NCBI GenBank assembly: GCA_002484335.1
Contig: DLJQ01000012.1
Coordinates: 198,300 to 262,299, forward strand
DNA length: 64,000 nt
Direction: 5' to 3'
From: Flavobacteriales bacterium UBA7612
Lineage (GTDB): Bacteria > Bacteroidota > Bacteroidia > Flavobacteriales > Weeksellaceae
Shown: positions 8,322 through 17,500 of the stretch, one piece after another
Numbering within the stretch: position 1 is the first letter of the stretch
Layout of the letters: the number at the start of each line of letters is the position of its first letter
Notes under the pieces: generated by a model
Seen by the model: only the letters and a program-made list of their open reading frames with translations
What the model was told of the DNA's origin: nothing
Databases searched by the model: none
Made by a program: the position numbers and the translations under genes

Positions 8322-8605
8322 ACCAATAGATAATAGCAGGATACTCCCAACATGAAGGCAGGATAAAGGCAACATAGTGACAGTAGAATGTATGTTAAAT
8401 ATTTTGTAGTCCTGTTATCTAGAATTTTTTTATTTAAAAGGACAATTCGAATATTAAAAAAACAAACTCGGATACAACTCTTAAGTCAGTTTCGGAAATT
8501 TATTTAAGTAAATGAATTTGAATATTATAAAAATTTTGTTTGTCTATGTTTAACCTTGATTGGGTAAATAATAGAAATTCAAATCTTAAAACACTATAAT
8601 TTTGA

Positions 8606-8693
8606 GGGTGATTGTACACCCATAAGGTGAGGTTGGTAATAAACACTCACTAAATGTAAATTACATATACAACGCGTGGGTTCACTTACTTTC
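8606..8693 (+). ncRNA. Guide RNA 2 of the sigma/dCas12f system (predicted)
   Basis: A second scaffold copy 372 bp after the first. The hairpins are GGGTG/CACCC (perfect here, repairing the mismatch of copy 1) and GTGAG/CTCAC, ending in ATATACAAC at 8673. The proposed guide is GCGTGGGTTCACTTACTTTC (8674..8693). The preceding TAATTTTG (8597..8604) matches the Bacteroidetes -7 consensus TAnnTTTG and would start transcription about at the GGGTG stem, though it could also be part of the repeat. I found no exact match to either guide elsewhere in the window. Confidence 0.65.
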
Positions 8694-8896
8694 ATCAATA
8701 ATTAATAGGCAGATACTCTTTGATGTTAAAAGCAAGATAATGAGAACGTATATTTGTCTGAAATTCGTATTTCGGAATTGGAGTTCGTTTACAACAAAGT
8801 GAATTTGTGAGAAAACATTTTTCATCTATCTATATTCAACTTAAAAAAAAAAATAATAGAATTTCAATCCTCAAAACACTTTAATTTTCATCCACT

Positions 8897-9986
8897 ATTT
8901 TCTCGGCTTATTAAAGAGTTTTTATCGGATAGGTGAAAGCATAACATCTGTCATCCTTTCAATGGCTGTGACAGCCAACTTTATTAAATATTTTTGATTA
9001 TTCACTTTCATAAGTGATTTGATTAAAAAGGATAGATTTTCAATCAAAAGAAATAAAAAGGCAGCTAAGTTTGAAAGGACTCCTGCGCTATAGCCAGCCA
9101 AAAGCTTACGGCATAATGAAACAGAAAAACAAAAATAAAATTATTTTTTCTGTTTCACCCTTTGGGACTTAATCCGTTTCCTTTTGTCTCTGCACTGTCC
9201 TTTCCGATTTACTGCTTTCTTTTTCTCCTTTTTCTTTTGAAAACTAAATCTAAATAAAGATTTAGTTATTTCAACTGCTTGTATATACATATAGTAAAAT
9301 GCTTTTACATAAAAACGTACAATTGTAATTACGTATTGATGTAAATATGTACATACTTATTTATTTAATCTTTTATCTATCTATGCCTCTATTTGTATAA
9401 ATATGGACATACCTAATGACATTCATTTATGAGTATTTATAAAGAATGGTAAATATTTAGTTGAAACCAAAAAATGTTAATTGGAATTCTAAACTGAAAC
9501 TAGAATAAAAAAATTATTACAAACCTTACTCAAAAAACAATCTTACTTTGTTTGATAATTATGATTGACTATTTTTTATCTTGACTTTTAGAAGAAATAG
9601 TAGATTAAACAACGGTTTTCAAAACCGATTAGTTTTATTTCAAATTAATTCGTTTTAACCAACAATTTTTTATGATCACAAGATCATGGCAAGTTGTGTT
9701 TTGAGGCACTCGAAATGAATTTCGTGCCTCAAAACGACTTGCTCTGCGAGACTAGAAAATCTTCCGAAGTCAGTATTTTGTCAAAAAAATAAATATTAAA
9801 AAGATTTTATTTTGAGGAAGATTAGAATCCCATCTTTTTTATGTTAATTCTAACTATAAATCATAAGATATTTTTTATAAAACACTAATCATTTAAAATC
9901 ATATTTTCATCACATATAAATACCTTTTTATCATACAGAATTGTAATTGAGTTACTATGACAATAGATTTGAAAAAAAATAAATAC
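8897..9986. other. Long non-coding region between guide RNAs and TonB receptor
   Basis: No supported coding sequence was seen. Recognisable elements are a GAAACAGAAAA/TTTTCTGTTTC hairpin (about 9117-9166), a CGGTTTT-C-AAAACCG palindrome at 9613..9627, two related tracts ATATGTACATAC (near 9353) and ATATGGACATAC (near 9401), and a long palindrome at 9697..9735. The region resembles regulatory or decayed mobile DNA. It includes the promoter region of the TonB receptor gene, but I could not identify a guide-RNA target in it. Confidence 0.45.
9697..9735. promoter_or_regulatory. 39-bp palindrome upstream of the TonB receptor gene
   Basis: GTTTTGAGGCA pairs with TGCCTCAAAAC, and the interior CGAAAT-GA-ATTTCG continues the symmetry with one short bulge. 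No T tract follows on either strand, so a dimeric-protein binding site or an RNA hairpin is likelier than a terminator. Confidence 0.45.
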
Positions 9987-12389
9987 ATGAAAAAATCTAT
10001 TTTAATAAGTCTATTATTTTTGTTTTTCATCAGCTATGTTGATGCACAAACTTCAATTAAAGGAAAAATTATTGATACAAATGGTAATCCAATTGCCTTT
10101 GCTACTTTAAATATTCAATCTACTACTGAAACAAGTATAGGAATTATTGAAAAAGTGTCAGATGAAAATGGATTATTTGAAATTTATCTTCCGAGTAACG
10201 GAACATATACGATTATCTCTTATTATGGAAACTACTCTGAGGCTAAACAACAGTTTGATTTTAATATGCCTGAAGATTCAATTACTTTAACTGTTCCTAA
10301 AGAAGAAAATCAAAATATAGAATTAAAAGAAGTTATCGTTAAAAAATCAAAAGCTTTAATTGAAAGAAAACTTGATCGTATCGTAATGAATGTTTCAGAT
10401 AATTCTATTACTACAGGAAAAACTTCTATGGATTTGTTTCTACTTGCTCCAGGAGTTTTTTTTAACAATGGAAATATATCTATAAATGGCGTTTGGGGTG
10501 CACGTGTAATGGTGGATGGAAAAATGCTTAATTTAAGTGGAGATGATTTAAGAAACTATTTACAAACATTACGTTCAAATGATATTCAATCAATTGAAAT
10601 AATTGCACATCCTTCTGCTGAATTTGATGCTGAAGGTTCTGGAGGAATAATTAATATTATTTTAAAAAGTAGTTCTAAACAAGGGTTTAATGGATATATA
10701 GGGAATGATTATTCTATTGGTTTAGGTAAATATCCTACCTATAATCCTTATGTTTCATTAAATTATAAAAATGGAAAATTTGGTATAAATGCAAATTATT
10801 CCTACAATAATTCAAAAAATTATGAAGAATTAGAACAAAAAAGAGATTTTGTAGATAAAGGAATATATCGTCAAAATACAAATAATGTAATGAAATCAAA
10901 AAGTCATCGTATAAAATTTGATTTGACTTATGATATTTCTGAAAAACAATTTTTAGGTATTTCTTACATAGGTCAATTTAATAACTCATCAAACAATTCA
11001 ATTTCAAATTCATCAATTGTATATCTTGATAATGCCAAGAATGTAAAATCAACAGGTAGATTCCCAACAGACTCAGATTCAAAATATCATAATATAGGAT
11101 TAAATTATACCATTAAAACAGATAGCTTAGGCTCTAAATTTTCATTTATATCAGATTTTACTCATAATAATAGAAATGGAAGTAGCACGAGTGATAGTAA
11201 AGATTTTAATGATATTAACACTATTATTAGAGATACTTTATTTAAGCTTTATTATCCTAGCGAAGCAAAAATAGTAACAGCTGACTCTAAATATAATTGG
11301 ATTTTAAAAAACAGACAAAATTTAACTTTTGGTGCAAAAATTACTTCTACAGAAATTAATAATACAAATCATTACGAAGTTTTTAATGATATTTGGAATT
11401 CGATTCCATCACTTGACTTTCAATTTGATTACAAAGAAAAAATTTATGCAGGTTATGTTAATTTTAGTGGAAAATGGAAAAATATTGACTATCAATTAGG
11501 CTTAAGAGGTGAACAATCTAATGTAGAAGGGTATTTATGGGGAAATCAAAAAGCAACCATTAATCAAAATTATTTTAATTGGTTTCCTACACTGTTTTTG
11601 AAGAAAAATTTAAATGAAAAGGGCAGTAATTATTTATCATTTTCTTATAATCGACGAATAAAACGTCCTTCATATTTTGATTTAAATCCTTATAAATATT
11701 TCATTGATAATTATTCAATATTAACGGGTAATCCATATTTAAAACCACAGTTTACAAATTCATTTGAATTGAGCAGCTTATGGAATGGGAAATATTATAC
11801 ATCTTTTAGTTATTCTGAAACTAAAGATGCTATAGCTCAAATAATTCAAAATAATTCAAGTGAAGGACTATTAACAATTATTAAAGATAATACAGGAACA
11901 AATAAGGTTTTTACTACAACATTAAGTGCTCCTATTTCAATAACAAAATGGTGGTCTACAACAAATAATTTATTATTAACATACACTATTTCAGAATCAG
12001 AGTATTTTAAAATTAAGAAACCTTCTTTTATTTTTCAAACTCAACATGAAATTTTACTAGGTAATGGATTTAGTGCTAATTTAAACGGTTTTTACACTCC
12101 ACAAATGGTCAGCGGTAATATAGTAACTAAATCTATTGCAGGAGTAGATATTGGTTTACAAAAAAAGTTTTTCGAAAATAAAATAACAGCTAAAGCATCT
12201 GTTAGTGACGTTTTTTATACAAATAATTATAAAGCTACAAGCTATTTTAATGATACTAAAATTGCGATTTCGCATAAAGAACAATCAAGAACTTTTTCAT
12301 TTTCATTGATATATAATTTCAAGATTGGAGAAAAGTTTACTACTAAAAAAATTGATTCAAGTAGTTTAGATGAAAAAGATCGTTTATAA
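9987..12389 (+). CDS. TonB-dependent receptor / outer-membrane beta-barrel family protein
   Basis: An outer-membrane receptor of about 800 residues. An upstream in-frame ATG at 9957 exists, but ATG 9987 begins directly with a signal peptide (KKSILISLLFLFFISYVDAQ), so I prefer it. After cleavage comes a carboxypeptidase-regulatory-like beta-sandwich (SIKGKIIDTNGNPIAFA). A plug domain follows (MDLFLLAPGVFFNNGNISI, then IEIIAHPSAEFDAEGSGG), then a long beta-barrel of the OMP_b-brl_3 type with aromatic-rich strands to a C-terminal FSFSLIYNF strand. The substrate is unknown. It precedes a LytS/LytTR pair, which may control it. TonB receptors are also reported targets of flavobacterial sigma-dCas12f systems, so it is a candidate target of the neighbouring guides, though no match is visible. 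Confidence 0.87.
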   Translation: MKKSILISLLFLFFISYVDAQTSIKGKIIDTNGNPIAFATLNIQSTTETSIGIIEKVSDENGLFEIYLPSNGTYTIISYYGNYSEAKQQFDFNMPEDSITLTVPKEENQNIELKEVIVKKSKALIERKLDRIVMNVSDNSITTGKTSMDLFLLAPGVFFNNGNISINGVWGARVMVDGKMLNLSGDDLRNYLQTLRSNDIQSIEIIAHPSAEFDAEGSGGIINIILKSSSKQGFNGYIGNDYSIGLGKYPTYNPYVSLNYKNGKFGINANYSYNNSKNYEELEQKRDFVDKGIYRQNTNNVMKSKSHRIKFDLTYDISEKQFLGISYIGQFNNSSNNSISNSSIVYLDNAKNVKSTGRFPTDSDSKYHNIGLNYTIKTDSLGSKFSFISDFTHNNRNGSSTSDSKDFNDINTIIRDTLFKLYYPSEAKIVTADSKYNWILKNRQNLTFGAKITSTEINNTNHYEVFNDIWNSIPSLDFQFDYKEKIYAGYVNFSGKWKNIDYQLGLRGEQSNVEGYLWGNQKATINQNYFNWFPTLFLKKNLNEKGSNYLSFSYNRRIKRPSYFDLNPYKYFIDNYSILTGNPYLKPQFTNSFELSSLWNGKYYTSFSYSETKDAIAQIIQNNSSEGLLTIIKDNTGTNKVFTTTLSAPISITKWWSTTNNLLLTYTISESEYFKIKKPSFIFQTQHEILLGNGFSANLNGFYTPQMVSGNIVTKSIAGVDIGLQKKFFENKITAKASVSDVFYTNNYKATSYFNDTKIAISHKEQSRTFSFSLIYNFKIGEKFTTKKIDSSSLDEKDRL

Positions 12390-12475
12390 TAATTACACAA
12401 TTAAAGGACTAGATTTTCCTTTGATTGTATATATTTACAATAAATGTAATTTAATAAAAATAAAGTTTTGATGCC

Positions 12476-13657
12476 ATGATAAATTATTCTAGGAATACAG
12501 AATTAAATTCATTTATCCAATTCGTTAAGAATTTAGATTTTACAAAAATTTACACAAAAAATATTCGAATATTTTGCCATTCTTTAATGTGGTTTTGCTA
12601 TCTAGTATTACATATTATTCATTTCTCGTTTGGACCGAAATTTTCAATTGAAACCACTTTGATATTATCGATTAGGACAGTATTAAATGATATAATTGTT
12701 TTTTATTTATTTTTCTATGTATTAATTCCCTTTATTCTAAGACTTAATAATAGTTTTAAATGCACATTATTTCTTGTCGCGTTATTATTTCCATTACTTA
12801 TTTATATATGGCTAATCATAGATTACTTATTTTTCAAGATTTTTAATAATATTGGAATAGAATTCAATGATGAAGTATACAAAGGTTATATCGAGAAAAT
12901 ATCACATTCTAGTTTTTATGAGATTATTGGTTACAAAGCTCTACTTGGAAATCTTTTTACAATAGTTCTTTCAATTTCTGTTTCAATTTTGATTAAAGTT
13001 TTGTTTGATTCACTTCGATTATTTTCAAATACATTAAAGATACAACAAGAAAAATCTGATTTAGAAATTCAGAATATTAAGATTGAAAAAGATTTTTTAA
13101 AAGCTCAACTTAATCCTCATTTTTTATTCAATACACTTAATAATTTATATCGATTAAGTTTAAAAAAAGATGATAAAGCTCCTGACGTTATTCTAAATTT
13201 ATCTGATATAATGGGATATTCCCTATACGAGTCTAATGCAGAAAAAGTTTTGTTATATAAGGAATTAGAATTTATAGAAAATTATTTTGCATTAGAAAAA
13301 ATGCGCTATCCTAGTTCTTATTCAATTCAATTCAATATTGAAGAAAATGAAAAAGTAACAAATTTAATGATTGCTCCATTACTAACTTTCACGTTTATTG
13401 AAAATGCTTTCAAATACGGACTAAAAAACGAAGAAACAGCACATTTATCAATTTCAGTTTCAATTTTAAAAAATAAATTTAGTTTTAAAATTATAAATGA
13501 CGTATCTGATTTAGCTCAAAATAATACAGCAGAGAAAAAAGGAATTGGTTTAAGTAATATAAAAAGGCGATTAGAATTACTATACCCTTATAATTATGAA
13601 TTAAATATTAATGAAACTAAAAGTGAATTTTCTGTATCACTTGTAATAAACTTATAA
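12476..13657 (+). CDS. LytS/YehU-type sensor histidine kinase
   Basis: A 393-residue membrane kinase with four predicted transmembrane segments in the first 175 residues (e.g. SLMWFCYLVLHIIHF, TLFLVALLFPLLIYIWLII). A short coiled coil leads into the His_kinase domain with AQLNPHFLFNTLNNLY; the phosphoacceptor His is about residue 214. The ATP-binding part has the N-box FIENAFKYG (about 305-313) and GIGLSNIKRRL (about 354). No separate sensory domain is present, so the membrane part probably senses the signal. The stop codon lies 2 bp before the LytTR regulator, so the two form one operon and a cognate pair. Confidence 0.9.
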   Translation: MINYSRNTELNSFIQFVKNLDFTKIYTKNIRIFCHSLMWFCYLVLHIIHFSFGPKFSIETTLILSIRTVLNDIIVFYLFFYVLIPFILRLNNSFKCTLFLVALLFPLLIYIWLIIDYLFFKIFNNIGIEFNDEVYKGYIEKISHSSFYEIIGYKALLGNLFTIVLSISVSILIKVLFDSLRLFSNTLKIQQEKSDLEIQNIKIEKDFLKAQLNPHFLFNTLNNLYRLSLKKDDKAPDVILNLSDIMGYSLYESNAEKVLLYKELEFIENYFALEKMRYPSSYSIQFNIEENEKVTNLMIAPLLTFTFIENAFKYGLKNEETAHLSISVSILKNKFSFKIINDVSDLAQNNTAEKKGIGLSNIKRRLELLYPYNYELNINETKSEFSVSLVINL

Positions 13658-13659
13658 TT

Positions 13660-14370
13660 ATGAATGAAAAATTTAGTTGTATCATAATTGATGATGAACC
13701 TCTAGGAGTAGAATTAATAGAAGATTTTATTTCTCAAATATCATTTTTAGACATAAAAAAAACCTTTAATAAACCATTAGAAGCAATGACTTTTTTACAA
13801 TCAAATAAAATAGACATCGTTTTTAGTGATATTGAAATGCCAAAATTAAACGGAATAGATCTATTTCGTTCGTTACTTCATAAACCTTATTTTATTTTTA
13901 TCACTGCACATAGGGACTTTGCTATTGATGGCTTTGAAACAGGTGCCGTGGATTATTTAATAAAACCTGTACGTTTCGAACGATTATTAAAAGCAGTAAA
14001 TAGAGTAAAAGAAAATCTAGATTTAAAAAATAAAATATCCGAAGATCCAAGTAATTCAGATCGAATTTTTATTAAAAGTGATGGTAAATTTATTAAAATA
14101 TTATTGAGTGAAATTATTTTTATTGAAGCTCAAGGAAATTATATTAATATAATTACCAAATTAAATTCGCATACTACATTATCTACAATGAAAGCTATGG
14201 AAGAAATGCTAAACGATAAATTATTTTTTAGAATACAAAGAGCTTTTATTGTTAATATCGATTTTATACAGTCGATAAATGGAAACATGGTTGAACTTTC
14301 AAACGGAAAGGTAATATCAATAGCCTTAAGCAAAAAAGAAGAATTATTTGAAATTTTGGGATTGACCTAA
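13660..14370 (+). CDS. LytTR-family response regulator
   Basis: A 236-residue regulator. The receiver domain has the acidic pair Asp11-Asp12, phosphoacceptor Asp57 (FSDIEMP) and the KP motif in DYLIKPVRF. A LytTR DNA-binding domain fills the C-terminal 105 residues (IFIKSDGKFIKILLSEIIFIE onward, with GNYINI and FFRIQRAFIVN). It is phosphorylated by the kinase encoded 2 bp upstream. Such pairs in Flavobacteriia commonly regulate an adjacent membrane or transport gene, here probably the TonB receptor. No LytTR binding repeats were identified. Confidence 0.9.
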   Translation: MNEKFSCIIIDDEPLGVELIEDFISQISFLDIKKTFNKPLEAMTFLQSNKIDIVFSDIEMPKLNGIDLFRSLLHKPYFIFITAHRDFAIDGFETGAVDYLIKPVRFERLLKAVNRVKENLDLKNKISEDPSNSDRIFIKSDGKFIKILLSEIIFIEAQGNYINIITKLNSHTTLSTMKAMEEMLNDKLFFRIQRAFIVNIDFIQSINGNMVELSNGKVISIALSKKEELFEILGLT

Positions 14371-14545
14371 TGTATTAAAACTATAAAAAAATAATTCAAC
14401 ACTACTTTAACGCATTTTAATTCTTTTTAATTTAACCTAAAAAATTGTAATTTAGAAAGATATTATTCCATAGAAAAATATCTATAGAATACAAACATGT
14501 AATACTATATTTCATATAACGATTAGTTATAAAATGTAATTAAAT

Positions 14546-17500
14546 ATGACTAAAAAAGGTACTATTTCTGACGCAGACCTATCAAGTGCTGGAGATGATT
14601 TTCATATATTATGGGCTATCAAAAAATCTTTAGAATTATTAAATTTTGACAACCATGGTATAAAAGCCGTTACAATTGAAGGATTTGAGAAGAATCTAAC
14701 AAAAATAATAGATCCTTTAGGAGAAAAATTTTTAGGTATTGATTTAACCGAATATTTTGGAGGACTTGATTTTGAAAGTGCAGAATCAATTGTCATATCG
14801 CAGTTAAAATATAGTACGAGAAGAGTGTCAGAAAACTTCACTTTTTCTAAACTCTATGAAGGTAAAAAGTCTAATTCTTATGATGGTTCAATTATTCATA
14901 GGTTAGCTACTATTTTCAAAACATTTTTAGACGAATTTGGAAGAAATGAAGTTTTAAAAAAAATTAAAATCAAATTAGTCAGTAACAGGAATATTAACAC
15001 TTCCCACTTAAAACAAATTACTAAAATCCAAGATTATTTAACAAGAAACAAAAGGTTATTGAGTTTCAACACTGTTTTAAACGAATTGCCTGAAATTTCA
15101 AAAGATCCTTTTTCTAAATTGAGAAAGGCCTCTGGGCTTAGTTCAAGAGAATTTACGGATTTTATAAGGTTATTAGATTTTGAAGACTGTGGAACAAATT
15201 CAAGACAATTGTTGAAATTTGAACTTATAAATTCTATATCTAATACTAGTATAAAGTCTCAAAATCAATTTAACTCTTTATTTCAAATGATTTGGAGTAA
15301 AATGATGCCAGAAAGACGTGAAGAAAGAACTGTAACATTCATAGATGTTGTAGCTAATTTTGGATTTAGTAGTATTGAAAATCTATTTCCAGTATCTCAA
15401 AATTTTGAAAATAATCCAGATACTGTTCAAAGAGAGCAGTTAAGTGATGTTATATCAGTTATTTATAATAATATTTCCTATTTACCAATCTGTATTCATG
15501 GAGGTGCAGGAATTGGAAAATCTACAATTATTCATCAAATAAAAATGAATTTACCAGAGTATTCTGAATGCATTTTGTTTGATTGTTACGGAGCAGGAAA
15601 ATATCAAAACCCTGAAGATAAGAGACATCTGCATAGAAATGCAATTGTTCAACTCGCAAACGAGTTGGCTCAAAAAATAGGAACAGAATTTCTACTTATT
15701 CAAAATGAATCTGATGATGTTTATTTAAAAGAGCTAATAAAAAGAATCAGAGATGGAGTTGAGATTTTAAGAAATAGAAACTCTAAAGCTTCTTTGATTT
15801 TTATAATTGATGCTGCTGACAATAGTATAACAGCTGCAAAAAATAGTAGAGAAAAAAGTTTTGTTGAAGATTTAGTTAATATTGACATCCCTATTGGATG
15901 CCAATTTATTTTAACTTCAAGAAGTTATAGAAAATATTCACTCAATCTTCCTGATGAACATTTAGATATTGAATTAAAACCTTTTTCTTTAGAGGAAACA
16001 ACTTTATTTGCAAAAAAGAATTTTCCGAATATTACTCATGAAGAAATCAAAGAGTTCCACCTTTATACCAAAGGAATTCCCAGAGTTCAATTTTATTCTT
16101 TGAATCTAAAAAATCAAGGTATTAATGAAGTTATTAATTATTTAAAGCCAAATGGAAAAGGTGTCGGAGATTTGATATTGGATAAAATTGAACAAGCGAT
16201 AATTAGAATTGGAAGAGATAAAAAAAATCTTGTTGAGCAATTTTTTAAATTATTAATTTCATTACCTCGACCTGTCCCCATTAGTTATTTAGCAGAAATA
16301 ATGGATGTCGATGTTGGATTCCTTACAGATTTATCATCTGATATCTGGAATGGATTGATATTAGATGAAGATTTTTTTAGTTTTAGAGATGAAGATTTTG
16401 AAAACTATGTTCAAGAAAAATATAAAATTTCGCTAGAGGAATTAAAGCAAATAGCACAAATGTTTCTGAATAAAGCAAAAACAGATGAATATGCTTCTTT
16501 CAATGTAGGAAGCCTTCTGTTTATTGCTGAATATAGGCAAGAACTTGTGGATATGGTTTTAAACCGTGAACTCTTATCATTTCCGAAAGACCCTATAAGA
16601 AATAAGGAGGTTTATATAAACAGAACAAAATTAGCTTTAAAAGCCAGCAAGAATATTCAAGATGATTTAACCTATTTTAAACTGTTATTTATTGCCGCGG
16701 AAGAATCAAAAACAGATAAAGCACTTACAGCACTATTAATAGATTATCCTGATTTGGTTTCAAGATTTGGTGATGAAGCTGCATTAACTCGACTTAAATT
16801 AAAATCAGATGAAAAGCCTTGGGCAGGAGCGTTTCATCTTAAATTGGCAGGAATAAATTCTCGAAAGCCTGAAAATAAAGAGATAGCAATAAAGCATTTA
16901 AAAACAGCTCGTGAATGGTTGAGTTGGAGAAATAATAAAAAAGAAGATGAATTAAAAGACTATCCTATCACAAGTCTTGATATAGCTTATGAAACGGAGG
17001 CTGTTTTGAGATTGTTTGGCTTAAATAAAGCAATTGATGCAATAGATAGATGGAAGCCTAAAAGAATCAAATTGTTAGCAGGAAACTACTTAATCGAGAA
17101 CGTTATCAGCTTTTCAGCAAAAGAAAATATTGACGAGTGGCTACTGTATCCTAAATATCGTTTAGATGAAAAAATATTTATTATTTGCAAATTGTTTCAA
17201 TATAATCAATCCATCGATTTTGATTTAGATTTAATAGCTACACAACTAGTGGGAGTTTTAACTAAAAAACGAATTGAATTTAGTAAGAGATTTCATTTGC
17301 TTCTAGTTCAGTTTTGTACAATATTGGCTCATCATAAAATTAATTCAGAAACAATTGTTAATATTTTAAATTTTATAATAACAAAACCTTTAGAGAGAGT
17401 TCCATATTTTTATAATATCTACTCCGATGACAAAGAAAAAATATTAATGGATATTACTTTAACTAAAGAAACCTTAATATTTTCATTAAAAAATGAGGAA

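Larger units (their letters stand above)
8220..8896 (+). repeat. Tandem ~372-bp guide-RNA repeat units
   Basis: Two scaffold units are followed by related tails: CAATAGATAATAG near 8323 against CAATAATTAATAG near 8695, and AATAGAAATTCAAATC near 8570 against AATAGAATTTCAATCC near 8853. The tail after unit 2 stops at TTTAATTTTCATCC (about 8896) with no third scaffold. The array therefore looks like a duplicated guide gene whose guide segment has diverged while the scaffold was conserved. Confidence 0.7.

Noticed and set aside
8220..8896. CRISPR array
   Set aside because: There are only two repeat units, spaced 372 bp apart, each with its own long scaffold. This is a pair of guide-RNA genes, not a repeat-spacer array, and no cas1/cas2 is present.
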